From Sphingomonas carotinifaciens (lineage in GTDB: Bacteria; Pseudomonadota; Alphaproteobacteria; Sphingomonadales; Sphingomonadaceae), in NCBI RefSeq assembly GCF_009789535.1, contig NZ_WSUT01000001.1, positions 1 through 64,000 on the forward strand: a DNA stretch of 64,000 nucleotides, read 5' to 3'. The notes beneath the pieces were generated by a model. That model was given only the letters and a program-made list of their open reading frames with translations, ran no database searches and had not been told where the DNA came from. This document shows, piece by piece, positions 6,650 through 15,283 of this stretch (positions within the stretch are counted from its first letter, which is position 1; each line of letters opens with the position of its first letter). The position numbers were made by a program, and so were the translations under genes.

Positions 6650-8085
6650 CAGCGCGCTCCCAACCGGCGGGTGACGAGCGCAAGCCCGCCCAGCGCCGCC
6701 ATCAGCCATGCCGCCACCATCGCCAGTCCCGGCAGCGCCGCCGCGGCCAGGGTGGCGCCGGTGGGTGCATCGAAGGTGAAGGGCGGTATCGCCTGCCAAT
6801 GCCCGGCATCGATCCGCTTGCGGCGGTCGGCGCCTGCGTCTTTCGCGGTGTCGTCGGCGTAGCGGACGCTGTCCGCCTGCAACCGGTTCAACCGCTGTAC
6901 CAGCATGTAGCGATAGCGTTCCGCCTGCTCCAGAAAGCGCCGGTGTCCGGCATTGTCGGTGCCCGCCGCCGCCATCGATAGGTCGCGCAGCGCCACCGCC
7001 GGGCTGAGCAGCCCCGCCGCGGCGACCAGCGCGCCCTGACGCTCCTGCGCGGCAAAGCCGGCCGCGGCATAGCGGTCGAACAGGCCGGAGGTGATCCGCT
7101 CGCCCTCCACCGCCAGCAGGCCCTTGTAATTGACCGGCAGGTCCTCGACCCGCTCGACGCCGTAGCGGGCCAGGGTGCGGCGCTTGAACGCGGCAAAGGT
7201 CGGGTCGTCGGGATTGTGGCTGTCGCCGGCGCGGCGCAGGTCGCGCGCGATGGCGATGTCGGTGTCGATGCGGTTGGCCAACGGCACCGCGGCCCCCGCC
7301 AGATCGGGCGCGACCCGCGGCACCAGCACCACCGTCACCGACCATAGCGCCAGCAGCACCAGCAGCGCGTCGCGCGACCGCTTCACCGCGGCGGATACCA
7401 GCACCACCAGCACCGTCCACAAGGCGAGGTACGTGAAATAGCCGCCCGCGATCACCAGCATGGGCAGCGCATGCGCACCCGGCTGCCCCGCGATCAGCAT
7501 CAGGGCGATCACCGCCGGCACGCCGGCGACCCCCGCCACCGCGCCCAGCGCCGCCAGCTTGCCGCCCACGATGCTCGCCCGCGACGCGCCGCCGACCAGT
7601 AACGGGCGCAGGGTTCCCCGCTCCCGCTCGCGCGCGACCACACCGAAACCCAGAAAGATCAGCAGCAGCGGCGCGACCGCCTGCAGGACGAAGGCCGGCG
7701 TCAGCTGGCCGAAGCGGACCAGCATCGAACTTTGCTGCACGTCGCCGAAATTGGCGGTGTTCTGGCGATGCCCTTCCAGGAACATGCTGTTGCCGGTGAA
7801 CGCATCGACCCCCGGATCGAACGCCGCCAGCGGTCCCAGCGGGCGATAGATGAACTGGCCATAATGGACCATGCGGTGCGGGTGCCGGTCCGGCTGCGCG
7901 TTGAACGCGGCCGCCGCCTCCGATTGCTGGCGCGCGCGCGTGTCGGCGATGGCACGCTGATGCCCCCATGCGGTCAGCGACGCGACAAGCGTCAGCACCA
8001 CCAGCAGGATCAGCGCGACCGCCGCGACGCGGTTGCGCGTCATCAGCCGCAACTCGTCGCGCGCGATCAGTCCGGCCGCGCTCAT
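6649..8085 (-). CDS. ABC-2 exporter permease (first subunit)
   Basis: A 478-residue membrane protein paralogous in layout to the next gene: an N-terminal helix (about 20-38), a periplasmic loop with conserved HYGQFIYRPLGPLAAFDPG, then a helix cluster containing VVARERERGTLRPLLVGG (coupling region), a second large soluble loop, and a final helix. Its start overlaps the stop of the ATPase gene by 3 nt (ATGA). This two-permease-plus-ATPase form resembles NosFY/DUF3526 exporters, often found next to TonB receptors in Alphaproteobacteria; here the nearest outer-membrane-related neighbour is the convergent STN-domain gene. Confidence 0.87.
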   Translation of the reverse strand: MSAAGLIARDELRLMTRNRVAAVALILLVVLTLVASLTAWGHQRAIADTRARQQSEAAAAFNAQPDRHPHRMVHYGQFIYRPLGPLAAFDPGVDAFTGNSMFLEGHRQNTANFGDVQQSSMLVRFGQLTPAFVLQAVAPLLLIFLGFGVVARERERGTLRPLLVGGASRASIVGGKLAALGAVAGVAGVPAVIALMLIAGQPGAHALPMLVIAGGYFTYLALWTVLVVLVSAAVKRSRDALLVLLALWSVTVVLVPRVAPDLAGAAVPLANRIDTDIAIARDLRRAGDSHNPDDPTFAAFKRRTLARYGVERVEDLPVNYKGLLAVEGERITSGLFDRYAAAGFAAQERQGALVAAAGLLSPAVALRDLSMAAAGTDNAGHRRFLEQAERYRYMLVQRLNRLQADSVRYADDTAKDAGADRRKRIDAGHWQAIPPFTFDAPTGATLAAAALPGLAMVAAWLMAALGGLALVTRRLGAR

Positions 8086-8816
8086 GCCGCGATCCGCTGC
8101 TGGAACCGGTCGTGCAGCGCGCGCACGTCGAACCGGTCGGGGCCGGCCGCGGCGATCTCGTCGGCGATGCGCCCGCCGTCCAGATACCCGATCCGGTCCG
8201 CCAGGTCGGCCGCACTCAACAGGTCGTGCGTCACCATCAGCACCGCCGTGCCGCGGTCGCGCACCGCATGCAGCAACCGGTTGAAATCCGCGGTCGCCCG
8301 CGGGTCGAGCCCGGATGTCGGCTCGTCCAGCAACAGCACCGGCACCGCGCGCAGCAACGCCACCGCGATCGCCACCTTCTGCCGCATCCCCTTCGAATAG
8401 CCGCTCAGGCGCCGATCCCACGCATCCTCGCCCAGCCCGGCCGCGACGAAGGCCTCCCCGATCGCCCCGCGCGGCTTCGGTTCGCCCGCCAGGGCCAGCA
8501 GGTAATCGGCATTCTCCATCCCGCTCAGGTGATCGTAGAGCGCGACGTTTTCGGGCAAATAGGCGATCCGCCCCCGCGCCCCGTCCGCGTCGCGGCCCGG
8601 ATCGATCCCGGCGACCGACACGCTCCCCCGCTCTACCGTCGTAAAGCCGAGAAGCACGGAAAGCGTCGTCGACTTGCCCGCTCCGTTTCCGCCGAGCAGC
8701 GCATAGATCTCGCCCGCCGCGACATGCAGCGACAGGTCGTTCAGCACGCGGTGGTCGCCGTAACGGACGGCAATATCGCCGAGCGCGATCGCGGCGGCAG
8801 TTTCAATGGTCGACAT
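8082..8816 (-). CDS. ABC exporter ATPase (NosF-like)
   Basis: A 244-residue ATP-binding subunit. Walker A is GGNGAGKST (about residue 38), followed by the Q-loop region YLPENVALYDHL, signature LSGYSKGMRQKVAIAVAL, Walker B VLLLDEPTSGLD and switch VTHDLLSAAD. The YLPE and short signature are typical of NosF/CcmA-like exporters rather than importers. The start at 8816 is preceded by GGGGAAACACCC. It heads the three-gene exporter operon, with 3-nt and 1-nt overlaps to the two permeases. Confidence 0.9.
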   Translation of the reverse strand: MSTIETAAAIALGDIAVRYGDHRVLNDLSLHVAAGEIYALLGGNGAGKSTTLSVLLGFTTVERGSVSVAGIDPGRDADGARGRIAYLPENVALYDHLSGMENADYLLALAGEPKPRGAIGEAFVAAGLGEDAWDRRLSGYSKGMRQKVAIAVALLRAVPVLLLDEPTSGLDPRATADFNRLLHAVRDRGTAVLMVTHDLLSAADLADRIGYLDGGRIADEIAAAGPDRFDVRALHDRFQQRIAA

Positions 8817-8821
8817 GGGTG

Positions 8822-8902
8822 TTTCCCCGGGAAAACAGCGAACTCGTTGGCAGGGCTCATGACGTGCCCCCCCAAAGCCTGTCAACGGCGATGTTGTAAC
8901 AT
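8822..8902 (-). promoter_or_regulatory. Candidate control region of the ABC exporter operon
   Basis: Two dyads precede the exporter. TTTCCC-C-GGGAAA (8822-8834) overlaps the ribosome binding site and could either bind a regulator or hide the site in RNA. ATGTT-GT-AACAT (8891-8902) lies directly upstream of a minus-strand TTGACA (8885-8880); no convincing -10 is found at the proper distance, so the promoter itself is uncertain. Confidence 0.35.
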
Positions 8903-8980
8903 TTCATATTTGGACGCGGATGCAGCCATCGTTCCGGCCGGTGCGTTGGGGCTGCGCAACGCAGGGAGACGACATCCGTC

Positions 8981-9169
8981 ATGGCCACCGACATCAACAC
9001 CGCGACCGCCGAACAATTGGACGCGGTGCCCGCGCTCAAGGGCCATGGGTTCGAGATCGTCCGCTACCGCGAAGAGCGCGGCCGCTTCACCGATCTGCGC
9101 CAGTTGGACGAGGTACCCGGCCTCGCCGGCAAGGTCGACCCCGACGAGCCCGCACTACGGGTCGGTTGA
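8981..9169 (+). CDS. Short helix-hairpin-helix (ComEA-like) protein
   Basis: A 62-residue protein that is almost entirely one helix-hairpin-helix unit: INTATAEQLDAVPALKG, then IVRYREERGRFTDLRQLDEVPGL. This is the ComEA/photosystem PsbU type, which contacts DNA backbone or other proteins. Unlike ComEA it has no signal peptide or membrane anchor. AGGGAGAC lies upstream of the ATG. Its 3' end overlaps the convergent gene by 15 bp. Confidence 0.7.
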   Translation: MATDINTATAEQLDAVPALKGHGFEIVRYREERGRFTDLRQLDEVPGLAGKVDPDEPALRVG

Positions 9170-9445
9170 GGGCAGCGCGGCGAACCAGTCGGCATACACG
9201 GTGGTGCGCGCCATGTGGCGGTTCAGGTCGGGTGCGCCGTCGGTCCACCACACCGGACCACGCTCGCCAAGCGCCCGTTTGGCCGCATCGACCGCCGCAT
9301 GCGCCGCCGCCTCGGCCGCCCCATCGCCCGCGCGTCGCGCCACCCCCACCGCCCGCCGCGCCGCCATCAGCTCATCCGCCAACCGCTGCCGCCGCTCGGC
9401 CGACAGCCCCGGATCCGCCGTGCGCCACAACCGTTCGCGCACCAC
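9155..9445 (-). CDS. Conserved hypothetical protein, alphaproteobacterial type
   Basis: A 96-residue charged, helical protein with a tryptophan-rich end (GERGPVWWTDGAPDLNRHM). Similar small proteins occur widely in Alphaproteobacteria without a known role. The given start is a GTG at 9445, but the frame stays open upstream and reads LTLTTPDGRYIV, which looks like the true beginning of the family; no ATG is available there, so a CTG start near 9478 is possible. It lies 29 nt after the LOV kinase stop on the same strand. Confidence 0.6.
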   Translation of the reverse strand: MVRERLWRTADPGLSAERRQRLADELMAARRAVGVARRAGDGAAEAAAHAAVDAAKRALGERGPVWWTDGAPDLNRHMARTTVYADWFAALPSTDP

Positions 9446-9474
9446 GATATAGCGGCCATCGGGCGTGGTGAGAG

Positions 9475-10965
9475 TCAGACCGGCGCCTCGATATCGAAGC
9501 GGACGCCCTCCGGCCGATAGGCGATGGCAGGCACCCCGCGGACATGGGGGCCCAGCACCCGTGCGATCATCCGGCTGCCGAAACCGGTCCGCGCCGGCGG
9601 CACGACCGCCGGGCCGTCATGCTCGATCCAGGAGAAGGTGAAATACCGGTCCGCCCCGGCGCCGCACAGCGCCCAGCGGATCACCACCTGCCCCTGCGGC
9701 ACCGACAACGCACCATATTTGATCGCATTGGTCGCCAGTTCGTACAGCGCCATCGACAGCGCCAGCGTGATATCCGGCGCCAGCCGGATCGCCGGCCCTT
9801 CCGCGGAGAAGCGATGCCCGTCGCGGTCGATGAACGGCGCCAGCACGCGCGCGACGATGTCGCCGATCGTCGCCCCCTCGATCTCGTCCTGGATCAGCAG
9901 CTCGTGGGCGGCGCCCAGGCTGGCGATCCGCCCGGCCACCGAACGCCGCGCCTCCGCCAGCGAGGGGGCATCGCGCAGCGTCTGGCTGACCACCGCGCCC
10001 ACCGTCGCCAGCGTGTTCTTCACCCGGTGGGTCAGCTCGCGCGCCAGCACCGCACGGTGCTCCTCGGCGAACTTCCGGTCGGAAATGTCGGTCGAAAAGC
10101 CCGCCACCATGCGCGGCGCGCCGTCCGGTCCGCGCTGCATCTCGGCACGCGTCCCCACCCAGCGCTGCTCGCCCGCCGGCGTCAGGATGCGGAATTCGGT
10201 CGCGCAGGGGTGGCCGTGCCGAATGGTGGCGACCAGCACGCGGCGCATCTGCCCGGCATCCTCGGGATGGATGCAGGCCAGCAGGTCGGCATAGGTGAAG
10301 GGCCGCTCGGCCATGCGCCCGAACAGGGCCTTGCAACTGTCCGACGCGACCAGCTCGCGCGTGTTCAGGTCGAACGACCAGGTGCCCAGCCCCCCCGCCT
10401 TCAACGCCAGCGCCAGCCGCACCTCGCGCTCGGCCAGTGCCGCCTCCCGCCGCGCCACCATCGCGGTCAGCCTCTCGCGATCCTCCTGCAACCGCGCCAG
10501 CCGGTGCCGCTCCACCGTGACGTCCAGTTGCGACGCGACGAACCAGCGCGGCGCCCCTTCGGCGTCGCGCACCGGCGTCACCTTCAGCCGGTTCCAGAAC
10601 GGCGTGCCGTCACGGCGATGGTTCAGCAGGTCGATCTCGATCGGCTCGCCCACCGCCACCGCGGCGCGCAGCCGTGCCACATCCGCCGCATCGGTCAGCG
10701 GCCCCTGCATGAACCGGCAGTTGCGGCCCAGGATTTCGGCGGCGGGATACCCGGTCAGCGCCTCGAACGCCGCGTTGACATAGACGATCGGCGTATCGGG
10801 CAGGCACGCATCGCACACCACCATCGGCGCCTGCGACACCGCGAACGCCGCCAGGATGGGGTCGTCCGGGTCGAGCCGCCGCACAAAGGCGTCCAGCGCC
10901 GCGCGGATCGCGGGTGGCGCGTCAAACGGCCGGGTCGGCGTCGGGGCGAGGGGCGGTCGGTCCAA
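9475..10965 (-). CDS. LOV-PAS HWE-family sensor histidine kinase
   Basis: A 496-residue cytosolic photoreceptor kinase. A LOV domain (about 35-145) has the flavin-binding motif GRNCRFMQG with the photo-adduct cysteine Cys83 and the closing FVASQLDVT strand. A helical linker, a second PAS domain (about 185-300) and a kinase core follow. The phosphoacceptor region is ELTHRVKNTLA and the ATPase domain has YELATNAIKYGALS and the W-x-E triad (FSWIEHDGP) that defines HWE kinases. Members of this class often feed the PhyR/EcfG general stress response. Start is a weak TTG at 10965; no better one exists upstream. It follows the next LOV kinase by 66 nt, likely one operon. Confidence 0.9.
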   Translation of the reverse strand: MDRPPLAPTPTRPFDAPPAIRAALDAFVRRLDPDDPILAAFAVSQAPMVVCDACLPDTPIVYVNAAFEALTGYPAAEILGRNCRFMQGPLTDAADVARLRAAVAVGEPIEIDLLNHRRDGTPFWNRLKVTPVRDAEGAPRWFVASQLDVTVERHRLARLQEDRERLTAMVARREAALAEREVRLALALKAGGLGTWSFDLNTRELVASDSCKALFGRMAERPFTYADLLACIHPEDAGQMRRVLVATIRHGHPCATEFRILTPAGEQRWVGTRAEMQRGPDGAPRMVAGFSTDISDRKFAEEHRAVLARELTHRVKNTLATVGAVVSQTLRDAPSLAEARRSVAGRIASLGAAHELLIQDEIEGATIGDIVARVLAPFIDRDGHRFSAEGPAIRLAPDITLALSMALYELATNAIKYGALSVPQGQVVIRWALCGAGADRYFTFSWIEHDGPAVVPPARTGFGSRMIARVLGPHVRGVPAIAYRPEGVRFDIEAPV

Positions 10966-11031
10966 AGTTTCGCTAACATAAAGTAGCTTGCCGCCCCGAT
11001 CAATCGAGCCGCAACCGTACCAAACAGCCGG

Positions 11032-12651
11032 TCACCCGATCCCGGTCGGGCCGTCGATCACCTGTCGCACCTTCACCGCCAGGTCGCTGCGCTTGTACGG
11101 TTTCTGAATCAGCTCGAACTCGGCGCCACGGGCATCGACCCGCTCGATCGAGGACTCGGCATAGCCCGTGGTCAACAGCACGCGCATCCTCGGGCGACGT
11201 CGCTTCACCTCGCGTGCCAGCATCACGCCGTTCATCCCGCCCGGCATGATCAGGTCGCTGAACAGCAGGTCGATCGCGTCGCTGCCATCCAGCACGCGCA
11301 GCGCCGCATCGGCATTCTCGGCGCGCAGCACGGTGTAGCCGAACTCGGTCAGCACCGCCTCGGCATAGTCACCGACATCCACCTGATCCTCGACCAGCAA
11401 CACCGTCTCGGTGCCACGCTTGTCGACCAGCGACCGGGGCATCGGCGAGCGTTGCGGATCGGTGCCCGCATCCTCACACGGGAACAGCATGCGCACCGTG
11501 GTGCCGTGATCTTCCTCGGAATAAAGCCGCAATGCGCCGCCCGACTGCTTCATGAAGCCATAGACCATCGACAGGCCCAGGCCGGTGCCCTTGCCCTGAT
11601 CCTTGGTGGTGAAAAAGGGTTCGGTGACCCGCGCCAGAATTTCCGGCGACATGCCCGTGCCCTCGTCGGTGATCGCCAGCATGACGTAATGGCCCGGTGG
11701 CAGTTCGCCAAAGCCCTTGTCGCCTGCCTCGATCGTGCGGTTGGCGACGTCGATGGTGATCGTGCCGCCGTTCGGCATGGCATCGCGCGCGTTGATCAGG
11801 ATGTTGATGATCGCCAGTTCGGCCTGGGTCGGATCGATCCGCGCGTTGCAGGTCGGCCCTTCGTGGCGAATGCGGATGGTGATCGCACCCCCCGCCGTCC
11901 GCTCGATCAACGGCTGAAGCTGGTCGACCAGATCGACGAGGTTGACGATCCGCCCCTGCAGCTTCTGCTTGCGCGAAAAGGCGAGCAGTTGCTGGGTCAG
12001 CGTCGCGCCGCGTTCCGCCGCCTGCAACACCGCGCGCATCGATCGTGCCGCCTTCTTCCGGTCGAAATCGCCGTCGCGCTCCAGATTGTTCAGCACGATG
12101 TCGCCGAACCCCTGGATCACAGTCAGCAGGTTGTTGAAATCATGCGCCACCCCGCCGGTCAGCTGGCCGACGGCCTCCATCTTCTGCGCCTGTCGCAGCC
12201 CTTCCTCAGCATCCCGCCGCCGCGTCACGTCGAGCTGCGATGCAAAGAAGTAGATCAACGCACCGTCGACGTCATAGACCGGCGAGATGAACAGCGCATT
12301 CCAGAACGCCGCGCCATTCTTCTTGTAGTTCAGCACCTCGACCGAGGTTTCGCGCCGCTGTTCGACCGCACGCCGCACCTCCGCGATCGTGTCGCGGTCG
12401 GTGTCGGGGCCTTGCAGCAGCCGGCAATTCTGCCCGATCAGTTCGTCCCAGCCATAACCGGTCATGTTTATGAAGGCCGGATTGGCGAAGACGATGGGGT
12501 TGTCGTGCTGGTTGGGATCGGTCACGATCATCGGCATCCGCGTCGTCTTCACCGCGGCAAAGAAGATCGTGTTATGATCGCTTCCCATGTCATGGTCGGC
12601 ATGACCGGAAAGATGAGGTGGCGGTCCGCCTTTCGATTTTTCCGGTGTCAT
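11032..12651 (-). CDS. LOV-domain hybrid histidine kinase
   Basis: A 539-residue cytosolic protein. The LOV domain (about 30-145) contains GQNCRLLQG with the adduct-forming Cys75. Next come a classical HisKA domain with the His box GGVAHDFNNLLTVIQG, a HATPase domain (NILINARDAMPNGG, DEGTGM, GKGTGLGL) and a C-terminal receiver domain (about 420-535) with phospho-acceptor Asp in LLFSDLIMPGG and Lys in QKPYK. Blue light should drive flavin-cysteine adduct formation and change autokinase activity, with phosphate passed to the fused receiver. It lies upstream of the HWE LOV kinase, so two different photosensory kinases are made together. An EcfG-like promoter precedes it. Confidence 0.92.
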   Translation of the reverse strand: MTPEKSKGGPPPHLSGHADHDMGSDHNTIFFAAVKTTRMPMIVTDPNQHDNPIVFANPAFINMTGYGWDELIGQNCRLLQGPDTDRDTIAEVRRAVEQRRETSVEVLNYKKNGAAFWNALFISPVYDVDGALIYFFASQLDVTRRRDAEEGLRQAQKMEAVGQLTGGVAHDFNNLLTVIQGFGDIVLNNLERDGDFDRKKAARSMRAVLQAAERGATLTQQLLAFSRKQKLQGRIVNLVDLVDQLQPLIERTAGGAITIRIRHEGPTCNARIDPTQAELAIINILINARDAMPNGGTITIDVANRTIEAGDKGFGELPPGHYVMLAITDEGTGMSPEILARVTEPFFTTKDQGKGTGLGLSMVYGFMKQSGGALRLYSEEDHGTTVRMLFPCEDAGTDPQRSPMPRSLVDKRGTETVLLVEDQVDVGDYAEAVLTEFGYTVLRAENADAALRVLDGSDAIDLLFSDLIMPGGMNGVMLAREVKRRRPRMRVLLTTGYAESSIERVDARGAEFELIQKPYKRSDLAVKVRQVIDGPTGIG

Positions 12652-12716
12652 TACTGCCCGCCTGATTGATCGCGCTGGAATATGGCATGCCCCGAAGCGC
12701 CGGCCGGTCGCCCATA

Positions 12717-12741
12717 AACTGATCGAGGTTGGGATCGTTCC
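12717..12741 (-). promoter_or_regulatory. EcfG-like (general stress sigma) promoter for the LOV kinases
   Basis: On the minus strand GGAAC (12741-12737) is followed after 17 nt by GTT (12719-12717). The alphaproteobacterial EcfG consensus is GGAAC-N16-CGTT; only the C differs (A here). The expected start lies about 60 nt before the kinase ATG at 12651. It would put light sensing under the stress regulon. Confidence 0.5.
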
Positions 12742-12788
12742 GACATCTGCCTATAGGGCGCCGCTTGCGGATACGCTACGTGCATTGG

Positions 12789-14045
12789 CTATGCCTTGAC
12801 GGTCGGCCATGATCGTTCATGGCCGCGCCGGAACGCCTCGACATCCGCGGGATCCTCCATCGCTGCGGCGACCCGCACCGCCTGTCGCTTCGCCATCGCC
12901 GCGATCGATCCTCGCGCGACCGGCAGACCGGCATGCAGCGCGGCCAGCGTGCTGCTCAGGCGCAGCGACACCTCCACCTCCTTGCTGCCTTCGCGCAGGA
13001 TCGGGCGGAATGCATCGTCCAGCATGTCCTCGATGCTCGGACGCTCCAGATAGACGGGATATCGCCCGCATTGCGCCTCCCCGTTCGGCACGGCATCCCG
13101 CCCCAGCGTCAGCAGCACGCGCAACAGCGCGTTCAACACCTCGATGGCGGTGCCCGGATCATTGGTCGCCGGTGCCAGGGCGCGGCTGGCGATTTCGGAC
13201 AGCGCGATCAGGCCCAGCCGCGGGTCCTGCTCGAAACGTCGATGCCGCTCGATGGTGAACGCCCCCGCCAGCGCCCGGCGCACCGCGTCGTCCGGCTGCC
13301 CCTCCACCCGCATCATCGCGCGTGCAGGGTGAACCATCGTACCGGGCAGCACCACGACATGGACGATCAGCCCATGCTTCTCGGCCATGCGGCCAAGGGC
13401 CGGTACGTCGATATGGGTGACATAGCCGGTGGCCGGGCTGATGATGGCGGTCGCATCGTCCGGCACCGCGATCGCCGCGCGGCCGCACAGCACCGGATGC
13501 GCCGCGAAATCCGCCATCGCCGTGGTCGCGGCCGCCTCCACCCGGTCGATCACGTCGGCCATCCGGCCGAAACCGGTGATATGGCCGATCCAGCGCAACA
13601 ACGTGACGACCACCAGCAGTATGATGACCACGGTCGCGGCGAACAGGATGATCCGCCCGTCCGAGCCATAGGCGCTCGTCTTCAACCCGACGATCCCCAC
13701 CATCGAAAAGACGAAGGCGCCCAGAAAGGTCGACAACGCGTTCTGGGAGGTGGAGTCGCCCAGCATCAGTTGCGTCGCGCGCGGCGTGCCCAGTTGCGTC
13801 GCCGATGCATAGGCGCTGACCATCGCGGTCAGCGAGAAGGTGGTCACCGCCAGCATGCTGGACGCCATGATCTGCAGGATGGTGCCGACCGAATCCTGCC
13901 CGATCTGCACGTCGAAGTCATAGGGCAGGTACGGCGTGACGATACCGGCCAGGATCGCCAGCGCGACGCTGCACAGGCTGATCAACGCGGCCCGGAACCA
14001 CACCTGCCGGACGATCCGCGTCACGATCCACGACCAGCGGCCCAT
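12789..14045 (-). CDS. DUF2254 family inner-membrane protein
   Basis: A 418-residue membrane protein with four transmembrane helices in the first 160 residues (around 17-36, 58-80, 107-125, 130-150) and a large soluble C-terminal domain. The SMLAVTTFSLTAMVSAYASATQLGTPRA stretch between helices 2 and 3 is the DUF2254 hallmark. The family has no established function. Its start lies 9 nt after the methyltransferase stop, so it is probably the last gene of the operon that begins at 17683, which gives the operon a membrane component. Confidence 0.82.
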   Translation of the reverse strand: MGRWSWIVTRIVRQVWFRAALISLCSVALAILAGIVTPYLPYDFDVQIGQDSVGTILQIMASSMLAVTTFSLTAMVSAYASATQLGTPRATQLMLGDSTSQNALSTFLGAFVFSMVGIVGLKTSAYGSDGRIILFAATVVIILLVVVTLLRWIGHITGFGRMADVIDRVEAAATTAMADFAAHPVLCGRAAIAVPDDATAIISPATGYVTHIDVPALGRMAEKHGLIVHVVVLPGTMVHPARAMMRVEGQPDDAVRRALAGAFTIERHRRFEQDPRLGLIALSEIASRALAPATNDPGTAIEVLNALLRVLLTLGRDAVPNGEAQCGRYPVYLERPSIEDMLDDAFRPILREGSKEVEVSLRLSSTLAALHAGLPVARGSIAAMAKRQAVRVAAAMEDPADVEAFRRGHERSWPTVKA

Positions 14046-14054
14046 GGCCCTCTC

Positions 14055-14642
14055 CTATACGCCGCGTCGCATGGTACAGCCAAGCACCACCCAGCGTCCA
14101 TTGCGCCTGACGACGCGCACGCGCCAGCGCCGCCCCGTCGCCGCCAGGAACGCGCGGTGCAGCGGGGCGGCATGTTGGGCGAAGTCGTGGAAATCGATGC
14201 GGTGATGCGCCAGCACCAGCATGCCGCCCGGCGCCAGCACGCGCGCCACGTCGCGCGCGGTTTGGACCATCTCGCGCGGGGACAGGTAATATAGCAGTTC
14301 GGCGATCACCACCGCCTCGTAATGCGCCCTCGGCAGGCGCGCCGGCACCGCCAGGCGCAGCGCACGCGCCCGGCCCGCCCGGGGCCTGATCGCGCGCGCC
14401 ACCAGTGCGGTGCCGCCGGCGGTCGCCTCGGTCGCATCCAGCCGCAGCGCGCGGGGGCCGATGGCGGCGCTGTTCGATCCGTTGCCCGCCGCCAGTTCCA
14501 GCACCCGCCCCCATGGCCCCGTGCCTAGCGCGTGCAGGATCGCGGCCCGCTTCACCCCCTCGTCCCGGTTGGTGAAGGTACACCACGGGTCGTCGCTTCG
14601 GGCAAAGGTGTTTTCGAACCCGGCGAGCGTGATCGGCTTCAC
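14055..14642 (-). CDS. SAM-dependent methyltransferase
   Basis: A 195-residue class I methyltransferase. Motif I for SAM binding is VLELAAGNGSNS (about 47-58), motif II an acidic residue in LRLDATEA, and motif IV IAELLYYLSPREM (about 115). The core ends with LVLAHHRIDFHDF and a basic tail. The region before motif I (RSDDPWCTFTNRDEGVKRAAIL) recalls NodS-like and sugar-modifying methyltransferases. The GTG start overlaps the PIG-L stop as GTGA. With its neighbours it probably methylates a sugar or amino group exposed by the deacetylase; the acceptor is unknown. Confidence 0.82.
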   Translation of the reverse strand: MKPITLAGFENTFARSDDPWCTFTNRDEGVKRAAILHALGTGPWGRVLELAAGNGSNSAAIGPRALRLDATEATAGGTALVARAIRPRAGRARALRLAVPARLPRAHYEAVVIAELLYYLSPREMVQTARDVARVLAPGGMLVLAHHRIDFHDFAQHAAPLHRAFLAATGRRWRVRVVRRNGRWVVLGCTMRRGV

Positions 14643-15283
14643 CGCCGCACCGCCACGAAACATTCCTGCGGCCGGCTGAACGCCGCGATCTGGGCGCGCG
14701 TCATGGTGAAGCCCGCGGGATCGTCGGTGATCCGCCCGGTCTGCGTCGCATAGCGGCGGATGGCATGGCGCTTGGCCAGCCGTTCCTGCGCGGTCAGCGG
14801 CATCGGTTTCGCGCCCGGCAACCGGTTGCCCGCCGGCCACACCGGATAGGCGAACCAGCGCAGGCCCGGCACCGCGACCTGCGCCGCGCACGCCGCGACC
14901 ACGCGGTGGTCGGCATGGTCGTCGTCGATCGCGGGGACCAGTGCCGCCGCCGGCCGCCGCACCCGGGCCGCTGCGCGCCCGATACCATGCCGCACCTTGC
15001 CGGCATGCGCCGCCAGGTCTCCGTCGGGCAGGTTCAGAAACGTTACCGCGCCCGCCGCGACCCCGATGCGACGCATCGCGGCTCGCGTCTCGCGCCGCCG
15101 CTCCGCCACCAGCCGTGCGCGCGGCCATGCCGCGCTGCCGGGGTGCGAGGCGCGCCCGTCGGTCACCACCAGCACCTGCACCGCCACGCCTCGCCGGCGC
15201 AGCCGCGCGACCAGCGCGTGCGCCGCGATCGCCTCGTCATCGGGATGCGGCGCGACCACCAGCAGCGATTTCGGCGTCTTCAC
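14639..15283 (-). CDS. PIG-L/LmbE family zinc deacetylase
   Basis: A 214-residue hydrolase of the PIG-L/LmbE/MshB family, which removes N-acyl groups from amino sugars. The zinc and catalytic motif VVAPHPDDEAI is at about residues 9-19, and the second zinc site is DDDHADHRVVA (about 117-127). The loop between them has VTDGRASHPGS, as in the family. It has no signal peptide, so it should act in the cytoplasm on a sugar-linked precursor. GTG start at 15283 overlaps the stop of the dehydrogenase-like gene (GTGA), and its own stop overlaps the methyltransferase start the same way. Confidence 0.9.
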   Translation of the reverse strand: MKTPKSLLVVAPHPDDEAIAAHALVARLRRRGVAVQVLVVTDGRASHPGSAAWPRARLVAERRRETRAAMRRIGVAAGAVTFLNLPDGDLAAHAGKVRHGIGRAAARVRRPAAALVPAIDDDHADHRVVAACAAQVAVPGLRWFAYPVWPAGNRLPGAKPMPLTAQERLAKRHAIRRYATQTGRITDDPAGFTMTRAQIAAFSRPQECFVAVRR

